Positions 1 through 11,405 are shown, counted from the stretch's first letter. The stretch is DNA of 64,000 nt from Bacteroides fragilis (GCA_945889005.1 CAMDBI010000006.1:1-64000), one strand, 5' to 3'. Notes: generated by a model not told the origin, from the sequence alone. Translations and numbers: made by a program.

Positions 1-152
1 TTCTGTGCGTCAGAACGCTAACTTTGTTAATGGCTTCTTTCAGATTCCAGATTACTCTAAACACCCTTGCCATTCACTAACACTTCCTTTCAACTCGGCG
101 TGTACGAAGACTTGCACTTCGCAAGAAAAGAACCATGCCCGACATACAACTA

Positions 153-185
153 AAAAAGCCGCTCAAAATCTTGAGCGGCTTTTAT
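153..185. terminator. Bidirectional intrinsic terminator after eno
   Basis: A GC-rich stem (AAGCCGCTCAA pairing with TTGAGCGGCTT around a 3-nt loop) is flanked by an A-run on the left and a T-run on the right, so it can act in both directions. It lies about 30 bp beyond the stop codon of the reverse-strand enolase gene and would end that transcript. Seen directly in the sequence. Confidence 0.85.
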
Positions 186-212
186 TCATTTTCACATTTG
201 CAAATTTTTACA

Positions 213-1499
<1,287 letters not shown>

Positions 1500-1536
1500 T
1501 TAAAAATTAAATGGTTTGGTTATTTAATATAATAAA

Positions 1537-1569
1537 AAAAGGGATACAACTTTCGTCTTTATCCCTTTT
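1537..1569 (-). terminator. Terminator of the ribosomal protein supercluster
   Basis: Read on the reverse strand, a 10-bp stem AAAAGGGATA / TATCCCTTTT with a 13-nt loop is followed by a run of T. It starts about 10 bp after the rplQ stop and separates the ribosomal operon from eno. Confidence 0.8.
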
Positions 1570-1579
1570 AAATTTCTCT

Positions 1580-2098
1580 TTATTGTTTGTCAGAGGATTC
1601 GGTTTCCGACGAAGTTTCCGTTTTTGCTTTTGTCTCGACAACAACAGCCTCGGTTATTCCATCTTCTTTCTTTTTACCTCCAGCACGACGACTTCTTCGA
1701 GTAGTTTTTGCTTTGGCATCTTTTGCAGCCAACATATTTTCGTTGTAGTCGACCAATTCGATAATGCACATATCGGCATTGTCGCCCAATCGGCTTCCAG
1801 TTTTCAATATACGAGTATAACCTCCTGGTCGGCTTGCAATCTTAACCGATATATTCCTGAATAATTCAGTTACAGCATCTTTGTTTTGAAGGTAACTAAA
1901 CACAACACGACGTGAATGAGTAGAGTCTTCTTTCGATTTGCTGATTAGCGGTTCTACATAAGTACGAAGCGACTTGGCTTTTGCAATAGTGGTAGCTACC
2001 TTTTTATGAAGAATAAGCGATGCTGCCATATTTGACAATAAAGCCTTACGGTGCGAACTTGTTCTTCCTAAATGATTGATTGATTTATTGTGTCTCAT
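1580..2098 (-). CDS. rplQ: 50S ribosomal protein L17 (bL17), extended
   Basis: bL17 is a large-subunit protein near the exit tunnel. The N-terminal half has the family block [18 protein letters not shown]. At 172 residues it is roughly 45 residues longer than a typical bL17. The extra C-terminal tail is low in complexity, first rich in Lys/Ala/Arg ([16 protein letters not shown]) and then acidic and Ser/Thr-rich; such tails are common in Bacteroidota. It is the last gene of the alpha operon, 9 bp after rpoA. Confidence 0.97.
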   Translation of the reverse strand: MRHNKSINHLGRTSSHRKALLSNMAASLILHKKVATTIAKAKSLRTYVEPLISKSKEDSTHSRRVVFSYLQNKDAVTELFRNISVKIASRPGGYTRILKTGSRLGDNADMCIIELVDYNENMLAAKDAKAKTTRRSRRAGGKKKEDGITEAVVVETKAKTETSSETESSDKQ

Positions 2099-2107
2099 TT
2101 CCTGATA

Positions 2108-3100
2108 TTAATCCTTGTCAAGTTTATATTTGATGACATCCATACCAAAGTTTAGATTCATAGCTTCGAGCAACTCGTCGAGCTCGGTAAGCGATTTCTT
2201 TCCAAAGTTACGGAATTTCAACAAGTCATTTTTATTAAATTTAACCAAATCGCCCAAAGTTTCAACTTCGGCTGCTTTCAAGCAGTTGAGTGCACGAACC
2301 GAAAGATCCATATCTACAAGCTTGGTTTTGAGCAACTGACGCATGTGAAGAACTTCTTCATCGAATTCTTCGTTTTCAGCTTTTTCGTCTGTATCAATTG
2401 TGATTTTCTCGTCGGAGAAAAGCATAAAGTGATATATCAGAATCTTAGCAGCTTCTTTTAAAGCATCTTTTGGGTGAATAGAACCATCGGTTTGAATTTC
2501 GATCAACAATTTTTCGTAGTCGGTCTTTTGTTCAACACGGTAGTTTTCTATTTGATATTTAACGTTTTTGATTGGAGTGTAGATAGAGTCAATAGGAATT
2601 ACGCCTATTTCAGCATTTACAGCTCTATTCTCTTCCGAAGGAACATAACCACGTCCTTTGCCAATAGTAAGTTCAATTTGAATCTTAACATTTGGTTCCA
2701 TGTGGCAAATAACTAAGTCGGTATTTAAAACAGTGAATCCAGATAAAAATTTATTTAGATCTCCAGCTTTAAAAGTATCGTTACCGCTAATGGTTACTTG
2801 AATTTTTTCGTTATCAACTCCTTCTACTACTTTTTTAAATCTTATTTGTTTAAGGTTGAGGATGATTTCAGTCATATCCTCGATAACACCTTTTATAGTA
2901 GAAAATTCGTGCTCAACGCCTTGAATCTTGACTGTTGTAATTGCATAACCCTCGAGCGAAGAAAGAAGTATCCTCCTCAGCGAGTTACCAATAGTAATGC
3001 CGTAACCTGGCTCCAATGGACGAAATTCGAATTGTCCTAGAGTTTCGGTAGCGCTTACCATAATAACTTTGTCGGGCTTTTGAAATGCTAATATTGCCAT
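2108..3100 (-). CDS. rpoA: RNA polymerase alpha subunit
   Basis: The alpha subunit dimerises to start core RNA polymerase assembly and contacts regulators and promoter DNA. The 330-residue protein has the N-terminal assembly domain ([19 protein letters not shown]-like region, here read as [19 protein letters not shown]) and a C-terminal helix-hairpin-helix domain from about residue 255 ([19 protein letters not shown] and [14 protein letters not shown]). It sits between rpsD and rplQ, the standard alpha-operon position. Confidence 0.99.
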   Translation of the reverse strand: MAILAFQKPDKVIMVSATETLGQFEFRPLEPGYGITIGNSLRRILLSSLEGYAITTVKIQGVEHEFSTIKGVIEDMTEIILNLKQIRFKKVVEGVDNEKIQVTISGNDTFKAGDLNKFLSGFTVLNTDLVICHMEPNVKIQIELTIGKGRGYVPSEENRAVNAEIGVIPIDSIYTPIKNVKYQIENYRVEQKTDYEKLLIEIQTDGSIHPKDALKEAAKILIYHFMLFSDEKITIDTDEKAENEEFDEEVLHMRQLLKTKLVDMDLSVRALNCLKAAEVETLGDLVKFNKNDLLKFRNFGKKSLTELDELLEAMNLNFGMDVIKYKLDKD

Positions 3101-3117
3101 AGTGAAAGTATAAGGTA

Positions 3118-3726
3118 TTATTTAGAATACAATTCTACAATAAGCTGTTCTTTAATATTTTCAGGAATATCGGCACGTTCAGGAACGTTTAAGAATTTTC
3201 CTTCCATTTTGTGATTGTCCCATTCTAACCATGAAGAACGGTTTGAACGGTTTGCTTTTAATGCTTCGGTAATAACGATCATTGATTTAGAACGTTCTCT
3301 AACTCCAACGATATCACCTGGTCTAACATGAAATGATGGTATGTTTACAACATCGCCATTTACAGTAATATGGCAGTGTGTAACCAATTGACGTGCGCCA
3401 TTTCTTTTAGGAGAAATACCCATACGAAATACTACATTATCTAAGCGAGATTCAAGTAATTGAAGTAAAACCTCACCTGTAACACCTTTATTTCTTTGAG
3501 CTTTGTCAAACAAATTTTCAAATTGGCGTTCTAAAACACCATACGTGTATTTTGCTTTTTGTTTTTCGCGCAATTGAGTACCGTACTCAGAGGTTTTCTT
3601 GCGTTTGCGAGCTAAACCATGTTGTCCGGGAGGAAAATTGCGTTTTTCCAATGCTTTGTCAGGTCCAAAAATTGGTTCACCAAAAACCCTTGCTTTTTTA
3701 GTCTTAGGTCCTGTATATCTTGCCAT
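3118..3726 (-). CDS. rpsD: 30S ribosomal protein S4 (uS4)
   Basis: uS4 is a primary 16S rRNA-binding protein that nucleates 30S body assembly. The product is 202 residues with the S4 RNA-binding domain around residues 90-155 ([13 protein letters not shown] and [13 protein letters not shown]). The N-terminus lacks the Cys cluster of zinc-binding S4 variants. It lies between rpsK and rpoA, which is the usual order. Confidence 0.99.
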   Translation of the reverse strand: MARYTGPKTKKARVFGEPIFGPDKALEKRNFPPGQHGLARKRKKTSEYGTQLREKQKAKYTYGVLERQFENLFDKAQRNKGVTGEVLLQLLESRLDNVVFRMGISPKRNGARQLVTHCHITVNGDVVNIPSFHVRPGDIVGVRERSKSMIVITEALKANRSNRSSWLEWDNHKMEGKFLNVPERADIPENIKEQLIVELYSK

Positions 3727-3765
3727 TTTATAAAATTATTAAAATTCTTTTTAAAAAACAATAAA

Positions 3766-4155
3766 CTAAACTCTTCTTCTTCCTGGAGGACGACATCCGT
3801 TGTGAGGCATTGGAGTGATATCGACAATTTCCATAACCTCAATTCCAGCAGTATTAATAGCTCTAATAGCCGACTCGCGTCCAGCACCTGGGCCTTTTAC
3901 AAATACTTTTACTTTACGTAAGCCTAAATCGTATGCAGCTCTCGAGCACTCTTCTGAAGCTGTTTGAGCAGCATAAGGAGTGTTTTTCTTCGATCCGCGG
4001 AAACCTTTCTTACCAGCCGATGACCAAGTAATAACTTGTCCGTCGTTGTTGGTAAGCGATATAATGATATTATTGAATGAAGCATGTATGTGTGCTTGTC
4101 CAATAGCTTCAATTTTTACAACTTTCTTTTTTGCTGTTCCGGTCTTTTTTGCCAT
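3766..4155 (-). CDS. rpsK: 30S ribosomal protein S11 (uS11)
   Basis: uS11 forms part of the 30S platform and the mRNA exit site. The 129-residue protein carries the [16 protein letters not shown] and [13 protein letters not shown] blocks and ends in the family tail [12 protein letters not shown]. In Bacteroidota the S11-S18-S21 neighbourhood is known to sequester the anti-Shine-Dalgarno, which fits the scarcity of SD sites in this window. Confidence 0.99.
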   Translation of the reverse strand: MAKKTGTAKKKVVKIEAIGQAHIHASFNNIIISLTNNDGQVITWSSAGKKGFRGSKKNTPYAAQTASEECSRAAYDLGLRKVKVFVKGPGAGRESAIRAINTAGIEVMEIVDITPMPHNGCRPPGRRRV

Positions 4156-4163
4156 ATCAATTA

Positions 4164-4541
4164 TTATTTAACTGCTTTCTTTTTGTTAGCAATTGTTTTC
4201 TTTTTACCCTTACGTGTGCGAGCATTGTTTTTTGTACGTTGCCCCCTAACAGGTAAACCTGCACGGTGACGCATGCCACGATAACAACCAATATCCATCA
4301 ATCGCTTGATGTGAAGCTGAGTTTGCGAACGGAGTTCACCTTCAACTTTTAGTTCTTCGTTGATTATTGTACGAATTTTAGCCAACTGGTCGTCGTTCCA
4401 GTCTTTTACTTTGACGTTTTCATCTATACCGGCCTTGCTCAAAATCATTTTTGAGGCTTGGTTTCCGATACCATAGATGTAGGTCAGGCCAATAATTCCC
4501 CTTTTATTTTTTGGTAAATCGACACCTGCGATCCTTGCCAT
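4164..4541 (-). CDS. rpsM: 30S ribosomal protein S13 (uS13)
   Basis: uS13 sits in the 30S head and makes intersubunit bridges. The 125-residue product begins [15 protein letters not shown] and carries the C-terminal block [19 protein letters not shown] followed by a Lys-rich tail that contacts the P-site tRNA. It lies between rpmJ and rpsK. Confidence 0.99.
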   Translation of the reverse strand: MARIAGVDLPKNKRGIIGLTYIYGIGNQASKMILSKAGIDENVKVKDWNDDQLAKIRTIINEELKVEGELRSQTQLHIKRLMDIGCYRGMRHRAGLPVRGQRTKNNARTRKGKKKTIANKKKAVK

Positions 4542-4571
4542 ATTCTATATGATATTATAAAATTATTACTA

Positions 4572-4688
4572 TTAACCCTGACGTTGTTTGTACTTAGGAT
4601 TCTTTTTGTTAATCACGTACAAGCGACCTTTGCGTCTCACTATGATGCATTCTTCGCTTCGTTTTTTTATTGATGCTCTAACTTTCAT
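4572..4688 (-). CDS. rpmJ: 50S ribosomal protein L36 (bL36)
   Basis: A 38-codon reading frame too short for most ORF lists, between infA and rpsM. The peptide begins [19 protein letters not shown] and ends NPKYKQRQG, the bL36 pattern. Only one Cys remains and the C-x2-C...C-x4-H zinc ligands are absent, so this is the zinc-free (C-) form. Start ATG at 4688, stop at 4572-4574. Confidence 0.96.
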   Translation of the reverse strand: MKVRASIKKRSEECIIVRRKGRLYVINKKNPKYKQRQG

Positions 4689-4700
4689 CGTTCAATTTCT

Positions 4701-4919
4701 TTATTTATATCTGAATGAAATTCTTCCTTTTGTTAAATCGTATGGCGACATTTCGACTCGAACCCTATCGCCAGGCAATAATTTTATATAGTGCATTCTC
4801 ATTTTGCCAGAGATATGAGCTGTGATAATGTGACCATTTTCGAGCTCAACCCTGAACATTGCGTTCGAGAGTGCTTCTGTTATTGTTCCGTCTTGTTCGA
4901 TCGATGCCTGTTTCGACAT
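4701..4919 (-). CDS. infA: Translation initiation factor IF-1
   Basis: IF-1 binds the 30S A site during initiation. The 72-residue single OB-fold protein contains [33 protein letters not shown] and the end motif [12 protein letters not shown]. It directly follows map (stop-to-start distance of 1 bp), and precedes rpmJ in the classic spc-alpha junction. Confidence 0.98.
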   Translation of the reverse strand: MSKQASIEQDGTITEALSNAMFRVELENGHIITAHISGKMRMHYIKLLPGDRVRVEMSPYDLTKGRISFRYK

Positions 4920-4920
4920 A

Positions 4921-5700
4921 TTATTTTTTTTCTAATACTTCTTCTATCAAATCAAATGTGGTCAGCAATTGTGCTTTCCCTTTATCTATTGCCACAGCTA
5001 GTTCGAAATGAGCCGATGGTTGATTGTCTTTTGTTTTAACTGTCCAACCATCTTTTTCGGTATAAATGTTTCGTTTACCCATGTTTATCATTGGTTCGAT
5101 GCATATTACCATTCCTTTTCGTAGCATTGGTCCTGTTCCTCGTTTTCCGTAATTTGGTACTTCAGGTTCTTCATGCAATTTCTTGCCTAAACCGTGCCCT
5201 ACCATTTCGCGAACTACTGTATAACCTGAAGCTTCGCAATAGCTTTGTACTGCAAAACCAATATCTCCAATTCGTTTGCCTTCGACCGACATTTCGATAC
5301 CTTTATAAAGGCTCTCCTTAGTAACTTTCAACAATTTTTTTATTGGTTCGCTAACTTCTCCAATTGTGAAAGTATAAGCCGAATCGCCATAAAAACCTTT
5401 GTAAATTGCGCCACAATCAACAGATACGATGTCTCCATCTTTCAATTGATATTCGGAAGGAATTCCATGAACCACACCACTATTTATTGATGTGCATAGA
5501 GTTTTAGGGTATTTATTATATCCTAAAAAACCGGGTATTCCATTGTTGTCTCTAATAAACTCTTCAGCTCTTTTGTCGAGAGCGTTGGTTGTTACACCTG
5601 GTTTAATCAATTTTGCAATTTCAGCTAAGGCTTTCGAAACCAAAGCATTGCTCTGCTTCATGATTTCTATTTCTTCCTCAGTCTTTATTTGTATCATCAA
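4921..5700 (-). CDS. map: Type I methionine aminopeptidase
   Basis: Removes the initiator methionine from nascent proteins. The 259-residue product has the pita-bread metal ligands: [20 protein letters not shown] (two Asp), the His in [14 protein letters not shown], and Glu in [11 protein letters not shown], plus a late Glu in [10 protein letters not shown]. No N-terminal zinc finger, so type Ia. It lies between secY and infA, its usual place in Bacteroidota. Confidence 0.98.
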   Translation of the reverse strand: MMIQIKTEEEIEIMKQSNALVSKALAEIAKLIKPGVTTNALDKRAEEFIRDNNGIPGFLGYNKYPKTLCTSINSGVVHGIPSEYQLKDGDIVSVDCGAIYKGFYGDSAYTFTIGEVSEPIKKLLKVTKESLYKGIEMSVEGKRIGDIGFAVQSYCEASGYTVVREMVGHGLGKKLHEEPEVPNYGKRGTGPMLRKGMVICIEPMINMGKRNIYTEKDGWTVKTKDNQPSAHFELAVAIDKGKAQLLTTFDLIEEVLEKK

Positions 5701-5720
5701 AGAACGTTCAAATATATATA

Positions 5721-7046
5721 TTAATTTCCGCTGCGACCTTTAATACGTCCAGTCTTCATTAATCCATCGTAATGTCTCATTAAAAGGTGGCTTTCTATTT
5801 GCTGTAAAGAATCGAGTATTACCCCAACCATAATAAGCAAACTAGTACCTCCAAAGAACTGAGCAAATTGAGAGCTAACACCTGCCAATCGAGCAAATGC
5901 TGGCATAATTGCTACAAAAGCTAAAAATATAGAACCCGGTAGTACAATACGCGACATAACTTCGTCGATAAATTCAACTGTTTTCTTTCCTGGTTTAACA
6001 CCTGGTATAAAACCTCCGTTACGTTTCATATCTTCTGCCATTTGAGTTGGATTCATAATAATAGCAGTGTAAAAATATGTAAAAATGATAATTAGCAAAG
6101 CAAAAGTGAAATTGTACCAAAATCCTGTATAATCGGCAAAAGCAGCTACAAATCCACTAACACTTTCCGATTCAGTAAAACCCGCAATTGTTAAAGGAAT
6201 AAACATTAATGCTTGAGCAAAAATGATTGGCATTACTCCAGCAGCATTAACTTTTAAAGGAATGTACTGACGTACACCTCCATATTGCTTATTTCCGACT
6301 ATACGTTTAGCGTATTGTACAGGAATTTTTCGTGTTCCTTGAATAAGTAATATATTTATCATATATACAACAAAAAGTAACACAATTTCCAGTAAGAACA
6401 TTACCATTCCACCATTTTTTTCTTCAAGTCTGCTGGTAAATTCGCCTGCAAGTGCAAAAGGGAATCGAGCAATAATACCTACCATAATGATAAGAGAAAT
6501 ACCATTTCCTAAGCCTCGTTCGGTAATTCTTTCGCCTAACCACATTACAAACATGGTTCCTGCAGTAAGAAAAATAATTGAGGAAATATTGAACCAACCA
6601 GAGTTTGTAAATGCTTCTGCCGGTATTTGTGCATGTAAATTGGCAATGTAACTTGGACCTTGTAATACAAGAATAGCGACTGTTAATAGACGCGTAATTT
6701 GATTCATTTTGCGTCTGCCACTTTCGCCTTCTTTTTGAAGTCGTTGAAAATATGGAACTGCCATACCCAACAACTGCACAACGATAGAAGCAGAAATATA
6801 AGGCATAATACCTAGTGCGAAAATAGAAGCATTAGAGAATGCACCTCCTGAAAACATGTCTAACAAACCAAGAACACCTTCTGATGTTTGATTTTTTAAA
6901 CCTTCTAATGCCAAAGGATCAATACCTGGAAGCACTATAAAAGAACCTAAACGATAAATCAGTAACAACCCAAGTGTATAGAGTATTCGGTTACGAAGTT
7001 CTTCGATTTTATATATATTCTTTATGGTATTGATTAAAGTCTTCAT
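5721..7046 (-). CDS. secY: Protein translocase subunit SecY
   Basis: Central channel of the SecYEG translocon in the inner membrane. The 441-residue protein has about ten hydrophobic segments. Recognisable blocks include GIMPYISASIVVQLL, RTRKIPVQYAKR-like GTRKIPVQYAKRIVG, the NAAGVMPIIFA segment and NGGFIPGVKPGKKT. Its start overlaps the rplO stop by one base (TAATG), indicating translational coupling. Confidence 0.99.
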   Translation of the reverse strand: MKTLINTIKNIYKIEELRNRILYTLGLLLIYRLGSFIVLPGIDPLALEGLKNQTSEGVLGLLDMFSGGAFSNASIFALGIMPYISASIVVQLLGMAVPYFQRLQKEGESGRRKMNQITRLLTVAILVLQGPSYIANLHAQIPAEAFTNSGWFNISSIIFLTAGTMFVMWLGERITERGLGNGISLIIMVGIIARFPFALAGEFTSRLEEKNGGMVMFLLEIVLLFVVYMINILLIQGTRKIPVQYAKRIVGNKQYGGVRQYIPLKVNAAGVMPIIFAQALMFIPLTIAGFTESESVSGFVAAFADYTGFWYNFTFALLIIIFTYFYTAIIMNPTQMAEDMKRNGGFIPGVKPGKKTVEFIDEVMSRIVLPGSIFLAFVAIMPAFARLAGVSSQFAQFFGGTSLLIMVGVILDSLQQIESHLLMRHYDGLMKTGRIKGRSGN

Positions 7047-7495
7047 TAAGCTTCAATTTTAAGAATAGTTCCACCTTGAGCTTCAATAGCAGTTTGTGCA
7101 GCTTTAGAAAAAGCATTAGCCTTAACTTCTATTTTTGCTTTTAATTCGCCATTACCAAGTATTTTGATAAGATCATTTTTCGAAGCGTATCCATGTTTGA
7201 TAAGAATTTCATTACTTATCGACGTTTCTCCACCTTCTACTAATTTTTGAAGAATATCTAAATTGATACCTTTATATTCAGTACGGAATATGTTGGTAAA
7301 ACCAAATTTAGGTAAGCGACGTTGAAGTGGCATTTGACCTCCTTCAAAACCTTTTTTCATTTTGTAGCCCGAACGAGCTTTGTTACCTTTGTGCCCACGA
7401 GTAGCTGTACCGCCACCTCCTGAACCTTGACCACGTCCAAGGCGTTTGTTGGTTTTAACCGAACCACTTGCCGGTGTTATAGAACTTAAATTCAT
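7046..7495 (-). CDS. rplO: 50S ribosomal protein L15 (uL15)
   Basis: Large-subunit assembly protein, 149 residues. The Gly-rich N-terminal block RLGRGQGSGGGGTATRGHKG and the following SGYKMKKGFEGGQMPLQRRL are diagnostic. Overlaps secY by one base and follows rpmD. Confidence 0.98.
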   Translation of the reverse strand: MNLSSITPASGSVKTNKRLGRGQGSGGGGTATRGHKGNKARSGYKMKKGFEGGQMPLQRRLPKFGFTNIFRTEYKGINLDILQKLVEGGETSISNEILIKHGYASKNDLIKILGNGELKAKIEVKANAFSKAAQTAIEAQGGTILKIEA

Positions 7496-7518
7496 AATCG
7501 TGTGAATGATGAATGTTA

Positions 7519-7698
7519 TTAAATATTTTCAATGCTTACCACATGCTGAACTCTTCTAATAATACCTTTGATTTGAGGTGTAAGAGTATGTTCGGCAGAA
7601 CTGTTGATTTTGTTTAATCCCAGTGCTTGTAAGTTTAATCTAAGACGACTTGTACGTCCGCTTTGGCCTTTAACCAATGTAACTTTAACTTTTTCCAT
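7519..7698 (-). CDS. rpmD: 50S ribosomal protein L30 (uL30)
   Basis: A 59-codon frame between rpsE and rplO. The peptide reads MEKVKVTLVKGQSGRTSRLR at the start, then QALGLNKINSSAEH and IKGIIRRVQHVVSIENI, the uL30 pattern. Start ATG at 7698, stop at 7519-7521. Fits the standard rpsE-rpmD-rplO order. Confidence 0.95.
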   Translation of the reverse strand: MEKVKVTLVKGQSGRTSRLRLNLQALGLNKINSSAEHTLTPQIKGIIRRVQHVVSIENI

Positions 7699-7706
7699 AT
7701 CGGGTA

Positions 7707-8228
7707 TTATCCTTTAAATACTTTTTCTACTGTAATACCACGCGATTTAGCTACAGCCATAGGGTCGCGCAATTCTAACAATGCATTGAATGTTGCTTTT
7801 ACAAGGTTGTGCGGGTTCGACGATCCTTTAGATTTTGCTAATACATCGTGTACACCAACACTTTCTAACACAGCACGCATTGCACCACCAGCTTTAACAC
7901 CGGTACCACTCGAAGCTGGTTTGATAAATACATTTGCACCACCAAACTTAGCGTATTGCTCGTGAGGAATTGTTCCTTTAAAAATAGGAACTTTTATAAG
8001 GTTTTTCTTAGCATCCTCGATACCTTTTGCAATAGCAGTAGTAACTTCGTTTGATTTACCTAGTCCGTAACCTACAATTCCTGCTTCGTCGCCAACAACT
8101 ACGATGGCCGAAAAACTAAATGCACGTCCCCCTTTGGTAACTTTTGTTACACGTTGTATGCTCACCAAACGATCTTTTAATTCAAGATCGGTTGTTTTTA
8201 CTCTTCTTATTACAGTACTTTCTGACAT
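7707..8228 (-). CDS. rpsE: 30S ribosomal protein S5 (uS5)
   Basis: uS5 lines the mRNA entry channel and affects fidelity. The 173-residue protein has the double-stranded RNA-binding N-terminal domain ([40 protein letters not shown]) and the C-terminal fold with [20 protein letters not shown]. Located between rplR and rpmD. Confidence 0.99.
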   Translation of the reverse strand: MSESTVIRRVKTTDLELKDRLVSIQRVTKVTKGGRAFSFSAIVVVGDEAGIVGYGLGKSNEVTTAIAKGIEDAKKNLIKVPIFKGTIPHEQYAKFGGANVFIKPASSGTGVKAGGAMRAVLESVGVHDVLAKSKGSSNPHNLVKATFNALLELRDPMAVAKSRGITVEKVFKG

Positions 8229-8233
8229 ATATG

Positions 8234-8590
8234 TTAGAATTTAAGGCCACCTTCGCGGGCAGCATCTGCTAATGATTTTACACGACCATGATATAAATAA
8301 CCGCCACGGTCGAAGCGTACTTCAGTTATTCCTGCTTTAATCGATTTTTCGGCTACGCTTTTTCCAACAAGTTTTGCTTGTTCGATTTTAGTAACTTTTT
8401 GAGCAGCAATTTCTTTTTCTAAAGATGAAGCTGACACCAATGTTTTGCCTGCAATATCGTCGATTAACTGAACGTATATCTGTGAATTGCTACGATAAAC
8501 CGCCAAACGTGGTTTTTGAGCTTCTCCACTAATTTTTTTTCGAATCCTAAATTTGATTCTCTGTCTTCTGCCTTCTTTTGAAAGTGCCAT
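8234..8590 (-). CDS. rplR: 50S ribosomal protein L18 (uL18)
   Basis: 5S rRNA-binding protein, 118 residues. Blocks [18 protein letters not shown] and [20 protein letters not shown] and the end AAREGGLKF are typical. Five bases separate it from rpsE. Confidence 0.98.
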   Translation of the reverse strand: MALSKEGRRQRIKFRIRKKISGEAQKPRLAVYRSNSQIYVQLIDDIAGKTLVSASSLEKEIAAQKVTKIEQAKLVGKSVAEKSIKAGITEVRFDRGGYLYHGRVKSLADAAREGGLKF

Positions 8591-8609
8591 GATTCCTTTT
8601 TAATTAAAA

Positions 8610-9167
8610 TTATTTTGCACCTGCAGATTTACCTGCTTTACGTCGAACATTTTCGCCAACAAAACGAATACCTTTCCCTTTATATGGTTCAGGTGAACGA
8701 AGCGAACGTATTTTTGCAGCCACTTGGCCAATAAGTTGTTTGTCGTTCGATTCGAGAGTAATAATTGGATTTGCACGTTTTTCTTGACGTGTTGCTACCT
8801 TTATTTCATTAGGAAGTACGAACAAAATTTCGTGCGAATATCCTAAACTCATTTCAAGATTTTGACCTTTAGCTTCAGCGCGGTATCCAACACCAACAAG
8901 TTCTTGTTCAAACTTAAATCCTTCAGAAACACCTTTTACCATGTTGAACACAAGTGATCTATAAAGACCATGTAATGAACGGTGACGTTTTTGATCGGTT
9001 GGACGTACTACTGTTAAAGTCGATCCTTCGATCTCTACTTTAATTTCGGGGTCAATTTTTTGTTTCAATTCTCCTTTAGGGCCTTTAACTGCAACCGTGT
9101 TATCGGTACTTACAGTTACTGTAACGCCTTTTGGAAGTTCAATGGGTAATTTACCTATACGTGACAT
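8610..9167 (-). CDS. rplF: 50S ribosomal protein L6 (uL6)
   Basis: uL6 lies near the factor-binding site of the 50S subunit. The 185-residue product has two homologous domains and the diagnostic end block PEPYKGKGIRFVGENVRRK followed by KAGK. It follows rpsH. Unlike its neighbours, it is preceded by a perfect AGGAGG seven bases before the ATG. Confidence 0.99.
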   Translation of the reverse strand: MSRIGKLPIELPKGVTVTVSTDNTVAVKGPKGELKQKIDPEIKVEIEGSTLTVVRPTDQKRHRSLHGLYRSLVFNMVKGVSEGFKFEQELVGVGYRAEAKGQNLEMSLGYSHEILFVLPNEIKVATRQEKRANPIITLESNDKQLIGQVAAKIRSLRSPEPYKGKGIRFVGENVRRKAGKSAGAK

Positions 9168-9174
9168 TTCTTTT

Positions 9175-9180
9175 CCTCCT
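9175..9180 (-). promoter_or_regulatory. Strong Shine-Dalgarno (AGGAGG) before rplF
   Basis: CCTCCT on the plus strand reads AGGAGG on the coding strand, ending 7 bases upstream of the rplF ATG. It fixes the start. Such sites are rare in Bacteroidota, whose ribosomes sequester the anti-SD, and none of the neighbouring ribosomal protein genes shows one. Confidence 0.6.
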
Positions 9181-9182
9181 GT

Positions 9183-9578
9183 TTAATAAACGTAGCACAA
9201 TACTTCGCCACCAACATTTTTATTACGTGCTTCTTTATCTGTCATTACTCCCTGCGACGTTGAAATGATAGATATTCCTAAGCCATTTAGGATACGTGGC
9301 ATTTCGTTGTGTCCTGCATACTTACGCAAACTCGGACGACTGGCTCTTTCTAATGAATGAATAGCCGAACGGCGTGTTTCAGGATTATACTTCAATGCAA
9401 TTTTGATAATACCTTGTGGACCAACATCCTCAAATTTATAATTGAGAATGTATCCTTTATCAAATAATATTTTAGTGATTTCCTTTTTAATATTTGATGC
9501 CGGTATTTCGACAATACGATGATTGGCTTTTATGGCATTTCTTACTCTGGTAAGAAAATCTGCAATTGGATCGGTCAT
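9183..9578 (-). CDS. rpsH: 30S ribosomal protein S8 (uS8)
   Basis: 16S rRNA-binding protein and, in other bacteria, the translational repressor of the spc operon. The 131-residue protein begins MTDPIADFLTRVRNA and ends with the family block GISIISTSQGVMTDKEARN then GGEVLCYVY. Confidence 0.99.
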   Translation of the reverse strand: MTDPIADFLTRVRNAIKANHRIVEIPASNIKKEITKILFDKGYILNYKFEDVGPQGIIKIALKYNPETRRSAIHSLERASRPSLRKYAGHNEMPRILNGLGISIISTSQGVMTDKEARNKNVGGEVLCYVY

Positions 9579-9597
9579 TGTTTTCTTTTTTTATTTA

Positions 9598-9867
9598 TTA
9601 CCAACTTGCTTTTTTAACTCCTGGTATCAAACCGTTTGATGCCATTTCGCGAAATTGAATACGACTAACACCAAACTGGCGCATAAAACCGCGAGGTCTA
9701 CCAGTAAGCATACAACGGTTACGTTTGCGAATAGGATTCGAGTTACGAGGCAATTCATACAAACCGGCAGCATCTCCGGCAGCTTTCAATGCTTCTCTTT
9801 TTTTCGCGAACTTATCGGTTAATGCAGCACGTTTAACGTCGCGTGCTATCATTGATTCCTTAGCCAT
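9598..9867 (-). CDS. rpsN: 30S ribosomal protein S14 (uS14), zinc-free form
   Basis: The 89-residue protein belongs to the longer, zinc-independent S14 class: the signature [20 protein letters not shown] lacks the paired CxxC ligands of the short form. It ends [10 protein letters not shown] as expected. Located between rplE and rpsH. Confidence 0.98.
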   Translation of the reverse strand: MAKESMIARDVKRAALTDKFAKKREALKAAGDAAGLYELPRNSNPIRKRNRCMLTGRPRGFMRQFGVSRIQFREMASNGLIPGVKKASW

Positions 9868-9870
9868 AAC

Positions 9871-10428
9871 TTATTTCTTTTTAACGTTTTTAAATGGTAT
9901 ACCAAATTCTTTGAGAAGAGCGAAAGCTTCTTCATCGGTCTTGGCAGTTGTTACAAAGCTTATTTCCATTCCCATCATTTTAGTAATCTTGTCGATATCT
10001 ATTTCAGGGAATATTATTTGCTCGGTTATACCAAGTGTATAATTGCCTCGTCCGTCAAATTTGTTGTTAACGCCTTTGAAATCGCGAATACGAGGTAATG
10101 ATATATTGACTAATCTTTCCAAGAATTCGTACATTTTGTCTTGACGAAGGGTAACTTTAGTCCCTATCGCAGCTTTTGCACGAAGTTTGAAATTTGATAT
10201 ATCTTTCTTTGCGTGTGTTGTGACAGCTTTTTGACCTGTAATGGTTGTAAGCTCGTTAACTGCTATTTCAATCAGTTTCTTGTCACCTACGGCCTGGCCC
10301 ACTCCTTGATTAATTACAATCTTCTCGAGACGGGGAGCCTGCATAGTAGAAGTATATGAAAATTCCTTCATTAATGCAGGAACTATACTTTCTCTATACT
10401 TTGATTTTAATGTTGGTACGTAACTCAT
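9871..10428 (-). CDS. rplE: 50S ribosomal protein L5 (uL5)
   Basis: 5S rRNA-binding protein that contacts the P-site tRNA. The 185-residue protein contains [35 protein letters not shown] and the end block [16 protein letters not shown]. Its start overlaps the rplX stop by one base. Confidence 0.99.
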   Translation of the reverse strand: MSYVPTLKSKYRESIVPALMKEFSYTSTMQAPRLEKIVINQGVGQAVGDKKLIEIAVNELTTITGQKAVTTHAKKDISNFKLRAKAAIGTKVTLRQDKMYEFLERLVNISLPRIRDFKGVNNKFDGRGNYTLGITEQIIFPEIDIDKITKMMGMEISFVTTAKTDEEAFALLKEFGIPFKNVKKK

Positions 10429-10751
10429 TATTTTATAACTTCCTTAGTTTTTTTGGAGTATCTTACTGATTTTCCATTCTCATCTAATTTGCGTCCTATG
10501 CGAGTTGGCTTACCTGTTCCGGGTTCGACCAACATTAGGTTCGAAATATGAACAGCGCCTTCCATTTTTACTATTCCTCCTTGTGGGCTTTTAGCATTAG
10601 GTTTGGTTGCTTTCGAAACCATATTTACGCCTTCTACGATTGCTCTGCTTTTGTCGCGGATAACTTCGAGTACACGTCCTTGTGTACCTTTGCTTTCGCC
10701 CGTCAAAACCTGAACAGTATCGCCTTTTTTAATATGTAACTTGGCTTGCAT
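10428..10751 (-). CDS. rplX: 50S ribosomal protein L24 (uL24)
   Basis: Assembly initiator protein with a KOW motif. The 107-residue product has [20 protein letters not shown] and the following [14 protein letters not shown]. Overlaps rplE by one base and follows rplN. Confidence 0.98.
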   Translation of the reverse strand: MQAKLHIKKGDTVQVLTGESKGTQGRVLEVIRDKSRAIVEGVNMVSKATKPNAKSPQGGIVKMEGAVHISNLMLVEPGTGKPTRIGRKLDENGKSVRYSKKTKEVIK

Positions 10752-10770
10752 TCTACTAATTATTTATATA

Positions 10771-11136
10771 TTATAGTACTTCAGGTGCTAATGAAACAAT
10801 TTTCATGTATTTATCGCGCAACTCACGAGCTACGGGTCCAAATATACGTGTTCCTCTAATTTCATCGGCATTGTTGAGCAACACCACTGCATTGTCGTCG
10901 AAGCGAATGTAAGAACCATCTGCACGTCGTATTTCTTTTGAAGTACGAACTACAACTGCCTTACTAACAGCTCCTTTCTTAACATCACCTGAAGGCAATG
11001 CACTCTTTACTGCTACGACTATTTTGTCGCCAACAGAAGCATAACGCTTTCCAGTACCTCCGAGCACTCTTATACAGAGTACTTCTTTAGCACCGCTATT
11101 GTCGGCAACTGATAATCTCGATTCTTGCTGTACCAT
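10771..11136 (-). CDS. rplN: 50S ribosomal protein L14 (uL14)
   Basis: Intersubunit-bridge protein, 121 residues. Contains [40 protein letters not shown] and [23 protein letters not shown] (first 20 residues diagnostic). Two bases separate it from rpsQ. Confidence 0.99.
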   Translation of the reverse strand: MVQQESRLSVADNSGAKEVLCIRVLGGTGKRYASVGDKIVVAVKSALPSGDVKKGAVSKAVVVRTSKEIRRADGSYIRFDDNAVVLLNNADEIRGTRIFGPVARELRDKYMKIVSLAPEVL

Positions 11137-11138
11137 GA

Positions 11139-11396
11139 CTATTTAACCTTTTCAATAATTTCAACTAATCTCCATCTCTTCAATTTCGATAAAGGACGAG
11201 TTTCCGATATCTTAACTGTGTCTCCAACACTACATGTGTTGCTTTCGTCGTGTGCGTAAAATTTAGATGTCTTATTTACAAATTTATGGTAAATAGGATG
11301 CATCATCTTACGTTTAACTGAAACAACAATACTTTTATCCATTTTGTTGCTTACAACTATACCTACACGTTCTTTACGTAAGTTTCTGTCTTCCAT
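11139..11396 (-). CDS. rpsQ: 30S ribosomal protein S17 (uS17)
   Basis: Primary 16S rRNA-binding protein with an OB fold. The 85-residue product has [20 protein letters not shown], the KYHKF-like [19 protein letters not shown] block and [20 protein letters not shown]. Confidence 0.98.
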   Translation of the reverse strand: MEDRNLRKERVGIVVSNKMDKSIVVSVKRKMMHPIYHKFVNKTSKFYAHDESNTCSVGDTVKISETRPLSKLKRWRLVEIIEKVK

Positions 11397-11405
11397 TGTA
11401 TAATG

